A DNA stretch of 64,000 nucleotides. It comes from Symbiodinium microadriaticum. Lineage: Eukaryota > Sar > Dinophyceae > Suessiales > Symbiodiniaceae. Position 1 is the first letter of the stretch. Each line of letters begins with the position of its first letter. Shown here one piece after another: positions 39,836 through 50,781 of the stretch. Below the pieces are notes generated by a model, which was not told the origin of the DNA, searched no databases, and worked only from the letters and a program-made list of their open reading frames with translations. Position numbers and translations under genes: made by a program. The DNA is taken from assembly GCA_001939145.1 (NCBI GenBank), contig LSRX01001634.1:1-64000 (forward strand), written 5' to 3'.

Positions 39836-41636
39836 CTACTATATGCAACTATTTCGCCACCAACATGCGTCACAACTCTACAGTTGGATTTGTGTAACGG
39901 CGCTGCCACTAGACTAAAGTTGGAAAAGACGAACTAACCAATCACCACAGTTTGCCTTCGGGCGAATTCCGCAACTCTCGCCGACTTTTTGCAGAAAGTT
40001 TCGGCGTTTTTCGCCGCCCGCCACTCCCTTCTTCGATTTTCCTCTGCTTTCATCTGCGAGACACTGGGTGGGAAACAATCGGTCCTCCACAGCTGCGAAA
40101 ACGTCCCAGTACGGATTGCTACTTCGAACAGGACCCCGAAGGAAGTCCGAAAATCTCAGCGAGCGAAACACTTGAAAAAGTAATGTGCAGCGCTTTCTCG
40201 TTGATTTTTTGCATAATGCTGGGGCCCTTCTTCAAGGCACCTTGAGCGTCGCCGACCGAGCACGTGTTGAAGCTGACGTCGGTCGAGTGGATGAGGATGA
40301 CTCAGGATGACCTATGCCGCTACATCGAAAAACAGAGCAGATGAAAAAAACAATAATGGCCGAGTTTCGGTGACTCATGGGTCAAATTGACTGACCATTG
40401 GTGGACCCCGCGCTTACCTAAAGTTTTCAATCACCGTGCTTGCTTCGAAGGTTTTTTGAAACTCATACCGATTTGTTGCATAAAAACAGCTGTGCTTGTC
40501 AAAGCACGCAACATGACGTTTCCAAACCGCACATTTGCATTAACGTCACTAGCCACATCGCTTACAGATCCCACGGTTAACACGAACCATCGCGTGCTCG
40601 AATGATGAAGCAATGCCATGCTAACCAGACCTGAATCAAGCTCTTCTAGAAAAGCATAACCGTTCTTTGAACACACCATGCGTCCAAATACAAAAATTTA
40701 ATGTGTGTCCAGCTAGAACGAAGCGTTTTTTTTTGGCTTGGGACAATATGTTCATAGTTTTCGTAGTAACGCCTTTTGTCGGCAAGGCTTAATCAGTAGC
40801 ACATGTGGATACCGTGCGATGCTCGCAACATGTTGTTGTCAGCCGTGGAGTTGCCGCAGTTTTGTGAGCACGAGTTTTCGACACTGCGCTTGCCCCTTCG
40901 TGGTCAGTCATGGCCAAGTCCGGGTCTCTGTTGGGACAGATGGTGGGGTACACGAATAGCCAGGGCCAAGTCTCGTGCTTACTTGACCGAAATGGTTCCA
41001 GGCACCAACTGATCATAATACTCCCGACTGTATTGAGCAAGGTCCTGACGATGAAAGTCTTCGCGGTGCGTCTAGATGGCTTCGTCCAACTAGCGCACGG
41101 TGGGTCGGTGAATACCGGCTACGCGGACAACCAGAAATGGGTTGGCATTCAGCTTAAACATGACTGTCAAAACTCGAGAGATTTATTCACTTCTATTGAT
41201 GACGAAAGCAGAAGGTCCCCACCAGTACCGCCTGTTGCCTGGTCTTTCGAGTCACGGCCCTCAGTTTGTTCATGTTTGTTCAAATTGATTTCAATTTTTT
41301 TTTAAACCATTTGTTTCAGGCCCCACGCCGTCGACGTTCTCACTCTCAGCAGATCCAGGCAATGACTCCTGCCACAAAACTTCAAGTTTAGTTCTTGCTC
41401 AGCGCGTGAAGGTTCCAGGGTGCCCACCACGCCGCCAGAGCCTATGCCCTCCCGGCCGCGAAGTCGATCACCGCCAGGCTGTGCATGTTTTTGGAATGTA
41501 AAAGGGATTGTTCTGTTAGCTTGATCAGGCCCTCGACGCATTTTCGTGAAGAACCTCCCATGCAATAGTGTCGAGCGCCTGAAGACGGACTTCTCCCGCA
41601 AGGGCCCTGTGGAAAACGTGGAGGCTAGGGAACTGT
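39836..41636. other. Intronic sequence without a recognised gene
   Basis: Scattered short frames, for example at 39952-40245 and at 40910-41305, show no family signature. The segment M-K-V-F-A-V-R-L-D-G-F near 41050 could be part of the RRM gene remnant downstream, but this is a guess. Confidence 0.3.
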
Positions 41637-41692
41637 GTGTTTCAAAACATAGGATGCCGTGCTCACAAAAATCATTCAGTTTCATCGCAGGT

Positions 41693-41828
41693 GTGGGAGC
41701 AAGGTCATGAGCACGTCGGTTTCGTGCGCTACCAGTCCGTGGCAGCGGCAGCTGCCGCTGTACTGGATTGGCATAATTCACTTTACAATGGCAATCGGCT
41801 ATCCGTCGAGTTTGCACGACGAGGCTAG
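41693..41828 (+). pseudogene. C-terminal half of an RRM RNA-binding domain
   Basis: After a good acceptor (TCGCAG at about 41687-41692), 44 codons read as V-W-E-Q-G-H-E-H-V-G-F-V-R-Y-Q-S, then a run of six alanines, A-V-L-D-W-H-N-S, and L-S-V-E-F-A-R-R-G-stop. G-F-V-R-Y is an RNP1-type motif, and the rest follows the second half of an RRM through its last beta strand. I cannot find the first half with RNP2 nearby, so this is an orphan exon or fragment captured in the dynein intron. RRM proteins bind single-stranded RNA in splicing and other RNA steps. Confidence 0.5.
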
Positions 41829-41929
41829 ACGTAGCTGTTGTTCACGCTGTCCATCTGCGAAGCCTATTTTTCAGATGTCTTGATACCGCACGAAATCAAG
41901 TCACATATCCGTACAAAGTAACCCTAAAC

Positions 41930-42830
41930 GTCATTTATAATATTGCTTACTCGTACGTAAGCAACCCCATCTAACCAAACTATTCTTTTTAACTATAGCT
42001 TACATTTCCCTTAACTTTACGCAAAATAGGAATAGATAGTGTTGTCTACATTCCCGTTTGCCCGTACACAGCCGACAACATCTAGCCGCAACTAAGATCC
42101 ACAACAAAATACGAATGCTACATATAATGCTACGTTTTGTAACGATAGCAATCCTTGTTATTCTTTAAAAACCAAGCCCATGTGACCAAAATAACCGTCT
42201 TAAGTATTGCTTCACATCCGGTTGCTCGTAGATAAACTACACCACACCTAAAATATTCATGCTAAGTATTGCATGCAGTTCCCATATTGCGATGCATCGG
42301 CACCCCTCATGGCAGAAAAAACACATATACACGGTCTTGCGTAGAAATCCATGTTAGCGTAGCCAACACTATCTAATTCAAGTAATCATGCCAAGCATTG
42401 CTTGCATGTTTTTACGAACAAAATTTTGCCATGCAAATTACGCAGGCTGTATGTTTTGCTGGGAATCCGGTACCATCTAACCCGACATAATCGTGCTAAA
42501 TATTGCTTAACACCCGGGCACTCGCACATACGTGGGACCGTTGAACCAAGATCATCACACGCAGTATTGCTTTCAATTCCCCCACCCCTAGGCATCAACA
42601 CCCCGCACGAGTCGACAGCATTGCGTAGAACTTCGTTTGTGCCGACACAGCCGACACCATCCAAGCAAATCATTTGTGCCAAGTACAGTGACGGCCACCG
42701 TATTCCGTACATGCGTGCTAAGAACAGCAACCGTTCAGTGCAAAATGCAACAGCGCAGTTGGGTTTAGAACCTTGTTACCTGTGCACAAGCGACATCAGC
42801 TAACCAACATAATCGTACAAATTATTGCCC
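41930..42830. repeat. Degenerate AT-rich repeat field
   Basis: The word TATTGCTT or close variants recur about eight times at 60-130 base spacing, often followed by CATCCGG/CACCCGG and CTCG. CAGCCGACAxCATC also recurs. It is an old tandem repeat or a decayed element with no coding potential. Confidence 0.4.
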
Positions 42831-43139
42831 CAAATTCTGGTAACTTTACGAATCAACCTCTTTCTAATTCAGTGCACCAATGACGAGTGTGTGTGGTCTG
42901 AAAATTTGCTGTTGAAATTAAGGTTTCCGCAGCACGGACGCGACAGGTTGTTTTCAGCCAAACTGCCCGTGCTAATTTACTCGTAGTCCTGGCCAGTAGA
43001 GCCAGGCTATGGGAGTTGGTGCGGAAAGCAAACAGGTCTGGCTGTGCCGGCAGAAGCATCTGCGAAATCTTTACTGTCATTCCAGATCGGCAGACCAGCT
43101 TGCGAGCCTCAGGCCTCCACTTGTCGCGCCACCTAAGGT

Positions 43140-45170
43140 TCGTGTTGCAGCATATTCAAAAGCGGCACACCAGCAAGAAGCAATAATGCAGCTCCGAAAC
43201 AAACCAGCTGAAAGTTGTGCTGGCATTGCACGACACCGATGTCATAGCTGGGCTTCCGAAGCGGGGCTACCTTCGAGAGGGTGCCGAGCTCCTGCGCCAG
43301 CTGCTTATCTGCAAAACCAAGAACCGCAGCAGCTTCTGCACGACTTACATGTTGTTTGCTTTACTTGAAGTGTGGTTCTGCAAGGCAGGTGAAGCCAGCT
43401 CTCTCTCACAAGCGCAATGCCATTGACAGACATATGCGTGTTGTCTTTTCCGCCGCAGGACAGGTTAAGGGCGATTTGTCGGACAGCTGTGTACGCAGTG
43501 TTGCTACAGGACCTTTCTATGCTCGAGCAGACGCAGTGGCTGCCTTGCAAGCGAGAAGAGCGGGGGAGCTTCACTACACACATTGCTTTGCCGAGAAGCT
43601 GTTCAGGGAAATGCTGTTCAACTCGGGCACGGCATGCGTGAGTCAGCGTGAGCATCCGCGCGATTTTGTTAGCAATTGTTGTTGCTTGTCAGAATTGACA
43701 TTTCCTGCAGGTGCACACTGCGTGGACCCGAATGATTCTTGATGCTTCTGTGGCTGGGTCCAGGCTAACCAACCTTTTACCCGTTCACAGCAGGTCTTGG
43801 TGGCCTATGGTGAAAGACATCTTCAGCTGCAGAGTTTGCCAGAGGCTTGATCATCAACTCCTGCTGGAATGCGTTAAGCATGACGCTGTTGACGGCACGG
43901 TGAAATGCACTATGCCGTTGCTTGGCCAGAAAAAGCCTGGTGGCAAAAACAGGCAGTCTGAGCCTTTTTTCATCAATGCCGCGGATGCGATCCACACCGT
44001 GGTGACAGTACGGGGACGTTCTGGAGCAGTTGTCGGCTTTTGGCCGCTGATTTCGGAGAAGGCAGAACACCTGCAGGAGGCGTTCCTGCGCAACCTGCCT
44101 CAGGCAGCTCTTGACCAGGTGCAGTGCGTGGCCACAGATGCGCCGTCCTCCCTCATGTTCTCCCTTCTGCGGTCGATTATGCCCAGCTTGCAATGCTTGT
44201 GTTTGGATCCAGTTCATCTGGCCATTAAATATGAGTACGCCACAGGGCGCCGCAGAACCAAGGGCTCCGCAAGTTTGCGCGCATGCTTGGGTAAATTCAA
44301 TTCTAGCGACTCGACGGCAACTGCGGAGCGCTGGGGAGCCTTTTTCACGGGCCAGCACGCAACACCATTGTCTGCGCGGGAAAGAACCTTGCGAGAGCAG
44401 ATTCTCTCAGGAGGCATGTCTGCGAGCAAAGCTTCCTCCATCTTACAGCAGGCCGAAGCTAAAGTGGTCTGGGCAAGCCGCACCGAGTTTACTGAGGCCT
44501 TGGCTGCAATTCCAAGATCTTTCGCAACGAGGTTGAGCGAAAAGGAGAGAAGAAGGGCAAGTTTGTGTTTCAACACTTGGCTTACGCCGCCGAAGCGGAG
44601 AGACTCGAATGGTTGCTGAACAGTTTACGATTTCGGTCGACGCAGCCCAGTGCCGTGTTGAGCCTGTTGTCGTCGGGGACAACCTCGAACGAAGCGCTGC
44701 ACGCGGAGATGCGCTCATGGTTCCGACAAATTCAGCCCATGCATCAATCGTCTCTTCTGTTAAAGTGCTCCGTGTTCCGATTGCGTAAGCTCTTGGAGCA
44801 CAACACCGCCCTTCATCGGCCTACGGCCCGACGATGACTCCAGGCCATGTTTTGGCGCGACGACTGGGGCAGAACATGTGGAGCACAAGAGCCTGGCAAC
44901 AGTTTGCCAAAGAAAAGGCCCAGCATCTTCCGCTGAAGCGGCTTCGAGACCAGCACACTGCCGCGAGGCGCAAGCTGATCTTACAGAAAGCTGCCGTAGT
45001 CAGAAGACGCCTCACCGAAAAGCAGCAGCCGCCGCCACTTGCAGACAGAAAGAGCCGCTGCCGTGTGAAGANGTTGGAGCAGGGACAAACAGTGCCTGGT
45101 CCTGTGTATCTTGGTCACCCGAGCCGGCTGCTCTGGAACCCACGAGACCAAGATCCAGATTGAAACCGAA
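43140..45170 (+). pseudogene. DDE-type transposase, frameshifted
   Basis: The central part (43711-44540) reads as a transposase catalytic core. It has V-A-T-D-A-P-S-S (Asp), C-L-D-P-V-H-L-A-I-K-Y-E-Y (Asp) and, after a frameshift near 44550, G-T-T-S-N-E-A-L-H-A-E-M-R with a conserved Glu/His. The frame changes again near 44835 into a Lys/Arg-rich C-terminal tail (R-R-L-G-Q-N-M-W-S to R-R-R-L-T-E-K-Q-Q). Upstream segments at 43200-43370 may be earlier exons. The layout resembles MULE- or ISL3-like transposases, but the family is uncertain. An N at 45072 lies in the tail. Two frameshifts suggest an inactive copy. It sits inside the 7.4-kb dynein intron on the same strand. Confidence 0.5.
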
Positions 45171-45435
45171 CGTTCAAAACGCAATGGCTCTGCTTCCGTA
45201 TGCATCTGTAGGCTGCTTCGTAAGACTGGGTGCGGAAGCCAGATCAGTGAACTAGGAACAGTATTCTTGTTGCAAGATCATTAACCACTTAACATTTTAC
45301 TTCTAAACCAACAGATACAAATACGAGGTCTAGTCACAGTGCTGTATTGAGGATTGCACGTGATCAGGCGCGCGTGCGCGCGAGCCGCATTGCACGCATT
45401 CTACCGTGCCACGGGGGGGGGCCCTTTCAGGTCCT

Positions 45436-45510
45436 TTGCTGATGGTGATGATGGCTGTGATGATGATGGTAGTGATGCTGGTAGTGGTGGTGGTGGTGGT
45501 GGTAATTAAA
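45436..45510. repeat. GTGATGATG / GTGGTG microsatellite
   Basis: This is an imperfect trinucleotide-based repeat. His-rich peptides predicted on the minus strand are artefacts. Confidence 0.85.
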
Positions 45511-45801
45511 TTCCTGAGAACCGAGAGTGCAAGCCAAAACAAAACCTGCAAGCCCGAACACAATGTGCCCCCCAGTACATAGCAAGAAACGCGGGCGCGC
45601 GCGCGCAGAAACCTCGAATAAAAACAGCGTCTTCAATGTCAGATGAAAAACAATTAGGATAAGTTCACATATAGAAAAGTAAGTCAAAAACAAGTGCTTC
45701 AACAAAAAAACCGTGCGTAAACAGCGGCGGCGGGATGTTAGTGGCTGGAAGCATGCCGATGTGTCACAGGCTCACAAGCTCTTGCAGATGCTTTCGCGGA
45801 G

Positions 45802-45984
45802 GACCTTCTTGAGATGATCGGCAACTCGAAGGATGTTGCAGCGGTAAGCCGCCATCTTGCGCGGCTTCCCAGGATGTTGAGCAGGACGAAGTTACGCCAC
45901 CAAACCCTAAACCCCAAAAAGGCGAAGATGTTTGCTGGGCTGTCGCAGCTCAGCACCGATCCAAGCAGCCCCGAGCTCGTCAAG
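45802..45984 (+). CDS. DYNC1H1: Cytoplasmic dynein 1 heavy chain, two linker exons
   Basis: Exon 45802-45858 encodes D-L-L-E-M-I-G-N-S-K-D-V-A-A-V-S-R-H-L. A 63-base GC-AG intron (45859-45921) follows, which itself contains an ACCCTAAACCCC telomere-like word. Exon 45922-45984 encodes A-K-M-F-A-G-L-S-Q-L and ends E-L-V-K. Together they follow G-D-E across the 7.4-kb intron exactly as in the conserved order (F-V-G-D-E-D-L-L-E-x-I-G-N-S-K ... K-M-F-A-G). The second exon ends at a GC donor that opens the 4.8-kb intron holding the nested LIM gene. Confidence 0.88.
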
Positions 45985-46144
45985 GCATGGCATGTCAACC
46001 TCGGCTTGCAGTCAATGAGTCACCAAAAGAGCTCCCTGGTGCTCCTTGCAGCCTCTTCTGCTCTTACGTGACATATATGCAGCTCGCAGCAAGACTCTCA
46101 AACCCGCTTCAGACACACACGAACTTCGAGTCCTCCTCGTCGCC

Positions 46145-49100
46145 ATGAGCGAGCGGCCGAAATGCGCGAAGTGCGCGAAGGAAATCGTTGGCAAGGCTCG
46201 TGGCATTGGCCCAGGCTTCTGGCCGGAGGGTCGTGATTCGAGTGCTCTGGTCTCAGGGCGTTTCCGTCGAAGGCGGCTGCTACCACCCCGACTGCTTCTG
46301 TTGCGACAGGTCTGGGATGTTGTGTGCCCACCAATCTACCGTAAGAGTCTTCGAACACAGGTTTTCGGATGTTTTCGGGTCCGCGAGCGGGCGGTTCATA
46401 TGTGCACATAGCCCGGGTTCATACGCGCATGTGCTTTCCGTATGCACAGGCCTGCGCGCGGTTTCTGACCCTGAGCCCCAAGTGCTGGAACCTCAAGCCC
46501 CGAACCCCCAACCATTAAGTCCAACAACCCCCTAAACCCAAAGCCTAAAGCCGCTAAAGCCCCAAACCTAAACCCTAAACCCAAGGCTTGATTAAGGAAC
46601 CCTAAGCCTAAACCCAAACCCTAAACCCTGCAAGATAAAACGTTAACCCGCAAACACTACAAACCCTAAAGCCTAAACCCTAAACCCAAGAACCCTTCTC
46701 GAAAGCCCCGCGCCCTAAATTCCCAAGAAAGAAAGCTCGTTTTGGCATGAGTCTGGGTCTTAACCCTAAACGGAACGGCGTGGGGTGGGAGTGAAGGAAG
46801 GAAACGCCTTCAATAGACAGGCTTTCACAGCTCATCGCCGTAGTACGATGCACTCGACACAGCTGCATGCTAATCCGCGGCAGAAATAGACCCAAGAACC
46901 CTGATTTAAAAGCCTTAATCCCGAAAACCTAAACCGTAAACCCGAAACCGCAAACCCTACACCCTGAACACTGAACTCTACACACCCTAAGCCCTGACAT
47001 CTAAACCCGAATTCCTAAACCCAAGAACTATGATTGAAAACCCTAAACCCTATTAACCCTAGACGCTCAAACCCTAACCGTAAAGGCTAAACGGCAAACC
47101 CTGAACCCTAAACTGCAAAAGCCTCAAACCTACCATCCTACATCGTGAAGCCCAAGTCCTAAGCCCGAGCCCTCCCACGAAACGCGTCAGACCATTTGCG
47201 GATATGCATATCGCATGTGCCATAGCCCCTGGCCACTCGAGCTCCTCCCTGCAAGGTGTAAGATCCCGCTCTCTGGGCGATTCAATCGAAAAGATGGTCA
47301 GCGATTGTGCGAGGAGAGGGGCATTAGGTGCGACCGGTGCTCTGCCCCGACGCTGTTGTCCCGTGTCAGGGCTGCACACCAAGCTCCTACTGTGAGGCTG
47401 GAGCTTTCCGTGTTGCCCTGTTCTGCCCCTTCTCTGGGGTTGGAGATTCTTCACGGCACGGCTTCTCGGTGCACGCTTGCAGGCTTGTCATAAAAGGATC
47501 GATGGGAAGGAGGGAATTTCTTGTAGTGTCAGAGCATCGCAGTTTGTTTCTGCCAGTGGCAGAGGAGACGCGAGCAGAAGGCAAGACCTGGCACCCCGAA
47601 TGCTTCAGGCCTCGCAGTCGAAGCTGTGCGCTGTGCATGGCAATGCTGTGCGCATCATCGTACCAGGTGTGTGAGGTGTGGAGAGGCGATCGCCAACTCC
47701 TTCTTTCGCGTAAACGGAGAGCTGAGGTAGGCTTCAAGGCTGCCACCCCCTTAGCTTTAGGTTCTGCACCATATCGGGCGCAGGTGCCAAGGTTGCCAGC
47801 AGCCTGCAGAAGGCTGGGGGCAAAGGCTGCGAAGTCTTCCGAAATCCATCGTTACCAGGCGCCCCGACCAGAGCGGCAGAGGCCATGCGGGAGGAGCTCC
47901 CGACCTGCCGTGGGCCAGCGACTCAGGAAAGCTCGGCTCGGGGATGGGCTGACTTTTCTTTTGCAGACTCGTTCAAGGTGCCGCAAAGCCATCAGAGAGG
48001 CGCGCGGGCGGGNNNNNNNNNNNNNNNNNGGCGGGGGGGTGAGGGGGGGGGGACACTCGTCAGCTCTGTGAAGTCTTCGTTTCTTTCCGTGGCGCAGAGA
48101 GGAGGAGCCGAGCATTCTGGCCGACAAGAGGGACAGGCGAGCCAAGATGTCGCTTCTTCCACGTGCTTTCTTGCAGGCTTCAGCCATCCTGTAACCACGA
48201 TGGCACTTCAGGTTTCACGAGCGGTGCTTTGTGTGCGCAGAATGTGGTGAAGCACTGACTTCCTACGTCATTCTGGAAGCCCGCAAGTACCAATTCCAGG
48301 ACGTCTGAAGTGTGGTCGCCTTAAAAAAAAACACTCGGCCCCGAGAGGAGTGTCCGTACTATTGCGAGCCCTGTGCTGACAAATTGGAAGCCAAAGAAGC
48401 TCCAGAAGGAGGCTGACTGTCTGGCCTGCACGCACGGCGCTTGTCCATTGGTCCATCTAGAGCACTTCGCGACGGCGACAGCGAGACATTTGCCGGACAC
48501 CTCCGCAAAACTGGCACAGACACAACCCCGGGCCGCTCGAACACTTCGCCTTGCACATGCGCTTCTTCATGCGATAGCATTTACAAGCTACCCGCAACTC
48601 TATTGACCGCACGAGACAATAGGCGACAATAGGTCAGTCCGGTGACGGTCACAATGACTTAGCAGTTTCTGGTGACTGGCCACTTTCGAAAAGAGCCAAC
48701 TGTGCTCGTTGCTTTGATGCACAGGATGTCAGAATGAGCGCACATGTACCGAGGGTCGCTTGCTTAAGAGACCGTGAAGGGTAGAAAAGTTGGCCAAACA
48801 ACACGACTAAACTAAGTTGGGAAGCTGAGGAGGCGGCTACCAGAACCAGGGAAGCTCAGGGGCCACGCACGCTCAGAAGCAACCGCTCTCGGGCTCAGTC
48901 GGCGTTGTGAAGGAGCACTTTGCTCCCGTGCTGCTTTCTGAAAGCGTGTGTTCATTCAATGGCTGCAGTCCTTGTGATTCTGGTTCCGGCTGATGGCAAT
49001 TTTTCATGACAGTTGTGACACAGCACACCCTCGCGTGTCCCGTGCCTGCAAGGCATTCCGTGAGTGTATCTGCAAGTGCAATGAAAACCTGCAGGGAACA

Positions 49101-50676
49101 AAAGTCAGAGTCTTTTTTCGTGACCACGCCGTCGAAGGTAAACTCGGATGTTAAGAGGAACTTGCCATTGACAGGCGAGGTGTGAGGCCACCATTAACCC
49201 CAGTCAGTGAGCACCCGCAGGACCTTGCAGTCCAAGCCATACCCAAAGAGCGTGTCAGGGACAAAGCACTTGAGGAGCCGAGTATGGTCCCATTCAGCAC
49301 TTTGGAGACGTCGAGCGATTTGAAGCTTGAGCAAGGTGGGAGCACCATCTCCTCCCGTAAACACACCAACATAAACACAGCTCTGTGGCAGGAGTGTGAT
49401 TTATCAAGTTCGACAGCGCTAAAGTAGCGGACTTTACAATGAGTTTGCGGCCTGCATGGGCCGCGAGGACAGCAACCTCTAACCTCTCCTAAACGAAGTC
49501 TTACTGTATTACTGGTACCACATTTGCCCAGGAATAGGCAGAGCGTTGGCAGGGCGTTTATGGCGATCCGAATATGATTCTCGTGTTACGACAGCCGTGT
49601 TGGAAGGCACAGCTGGCAGCAAACCTTGTGCGGCTTGTGGCGGTCCTTGTGGTGGCCGGGGTGGCGTCGACGATGCTTTCCAGGCTGAGGGCCTTCAGAA
49701 GGAAATTGAAACCACGGCTCGACGGCTCTGCTCTGGCAGCTGATGGACGGATGTGTCCTCCACTGGAAGTGTTTCCAGCTGGAGCCCAAGAGCAGTTCTC
49801 TTGACTCCTGCGAGATTTTTTGGACAATGCCTCAGGTGCAGCATGTGCGGCAAAGCCGAGCAGGATACGTGGGGCATGTGGCAGCGATGAGCTTCGTGCT
49901 GTTTTGCTTTGTGGGAGGCGCCAGCGGATGGACGAATGCATGCAGTGACACTGCTGCGGAGCAAGGCTTGGTTGATTCCCTCGCAGTGCCATCACACGAC
50001 CTTGTGTCCCGAAACTCTCAGCTACTCGTAGGGCCGTAGGGTCAGGGATCGGCAGCTTGCAGGTTGGTGCCTTGCTACAGGGAAAGCGACCCTCTCAGAT
50101 GGAACCGTCGGCCGTGCTTGCTGGGCATCCCTTCAGCTGTTCCAGGTACGTGTGCACATCGTGCGACGCTGTGGGAAAGAAGGCCTGAGCCCAAGAACTC
50201 CGGCTTGGAACGTCCTGGGGAGCAGACAGTGACAGGTTACCGGCTACGTGAGCCAGCGGGAAGAGCAGTGCGCTCCGGCGACCGGGACCACGGGCCGCTT
50301 CCTGACCTTGGAGGCGCCCCGCAGGCAAAACCATATGCGGCACAGTGCTGAGCTGACATGAGCTGACAGGAGCTGAAGGATGCAACCGTGTGGAAGTCGC
50401 CGCTGAGCTGCACTGCGCGAGCATCTCATGGTTCTTCATTGCAGTGTTTGCACTCTTCAAAGAGAGAGGCTGGGAGTGGAAGCCAGCTGCCGCGAGCAGA
50501 TGCTGAGCGACGACGACTTTAAAGCTGCCTTTGGATCCACGAAGGAGCGGCCCCAAAATGTCTCAGTCTCTGGGGCCCTGTGTGTGCGTGTCTCTTGTGA
50601 TGTTTGGCAGGAGGAGTTCCAGAGACTGCCGGGGTGGAAAAGGACGCAAAAGAAGAAGGAGATGAGTCTCTTCTGA
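46145..50676 (+). CDS. LIM-domain protein with C-terminal villin headpiece (ABLIM-like)
   Basis: This gene lies wholly inside a dynein intron. It starts M-S-E-R-P-K-C-A-K-C-A-K-E-I (46145), the first Cys pair of a LIM domain, which continues with C-Y-H-P-D-C-F-C-C-D (about 46270-46310). Further LIM pieces are R-C-D-R-C-S-A-P-T-L (about 47320) and G-K-T-W-H-P-E-C-F (about 47582), then F-H-E-R-C-F-V-C-A-E-C-G-E-A-L (about 48214-48258) with Y-Y-C-E-P-C-A-D-K-L (about 48355), and K-P-C-A-A-C-G-G with L-H-W-K-C-F-Q (about 49622 and 49755). The 3' exons encode a villin headpiece: M-L-S-D-D-D-F-K-A-A-F-G-S-T-K, then E-E-F-Q-R-L-P-G-W-K and a K-K-K-E-M-S-L-F end, joined over a GA-AG intron at 50545-50610, with TGA at 50674. 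Four LIM domains plus a headpiece is the ABLIM/limatin layout, so an F-actin-binding adaptor is likely. Several exons remain unresolved, and 17 Ns at 48013-48029 may hide one. Confidence 0.72.
46480..47150. repeat. Interstitial telomere-like repeats (CCCTAAA)n, degenerate
   Basis: Dozens of CCCTAAA and near variants (CCTAAACCC, CCCTAAGCC, CCCGAAAC) fill about 46490-46700 and 46910-47150. The motif is the CCCTAAA/TTTAGGG type used at dinoflagellate and plant telomeres. It lies in an intron of the LIM gene, between its first and second LIM exons. Confidence 0.85.
48013..48029. other. Assembly gap of 17 N
   Basis: The run of N is flanked by G-rich sequence (GCGGGCGG on the left, GGCGGGGGGGTGAGGGGG on the right), probably a region that could not be sequenced. 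The true length is unknown. Confidence 0.95.
48600..49590. other. Intron of the LIM gene, nothing recognised
   Basis: This is the sequence between the third and fourth LIM segments. Short frames on both strands show no motif, and no repeat is evident. Confidence 0.35.
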
Positions 50677-50781
50677 ACCCGTACATTGCGGACAGGGAGA
50701 TGCCAAAAAAGACGCGTGCTGTCGGGTGCTTGCACGATCAAGCATGCCGTGCTTTCATGGGGACAGTCGGTTGCCTTGCAG

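Larger units (their letters stand above)
38406..45801 (+). other. DYNC1H1: 7.4-kb GA-AG dynein intron
   Basis: The linker exon ends G-D-E at 38405, and the next exon starts D-L-L-E-M-I-G-N-S-K at 45802. The intron begins GACGGG and ends GCGGAG. The hexamer GAGGAC is present at both junctions. Its contents are listed separately: an AT/G-rich block, an 85-bp duplication, a 91-bp satellite, an RRM fragment, a degenerate repeat field, a broken transposase and a GTGATG microsatellite. Confidence 0.85.
45985..50781 (+). other. DYNC1H1: 4.8-kb GC-AG dynein intron containing a nested gene
   Basis: The dynein frame leaves at E-L-V-K (45984) and resumes at A-M-Q-S-R-E-G-E (50782), phase 0, with intron ends GCATGG and CTTGCAG. 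The whole LIM/villin-headpiece gene (46145-50676) lies between, on the same strand. Confidence 0.8.

Noticed and set aside
45427-45705. His-rich protein on the minus strand
   Set aside because: It derives from the GTGATG/GTGGTG microsatellite.
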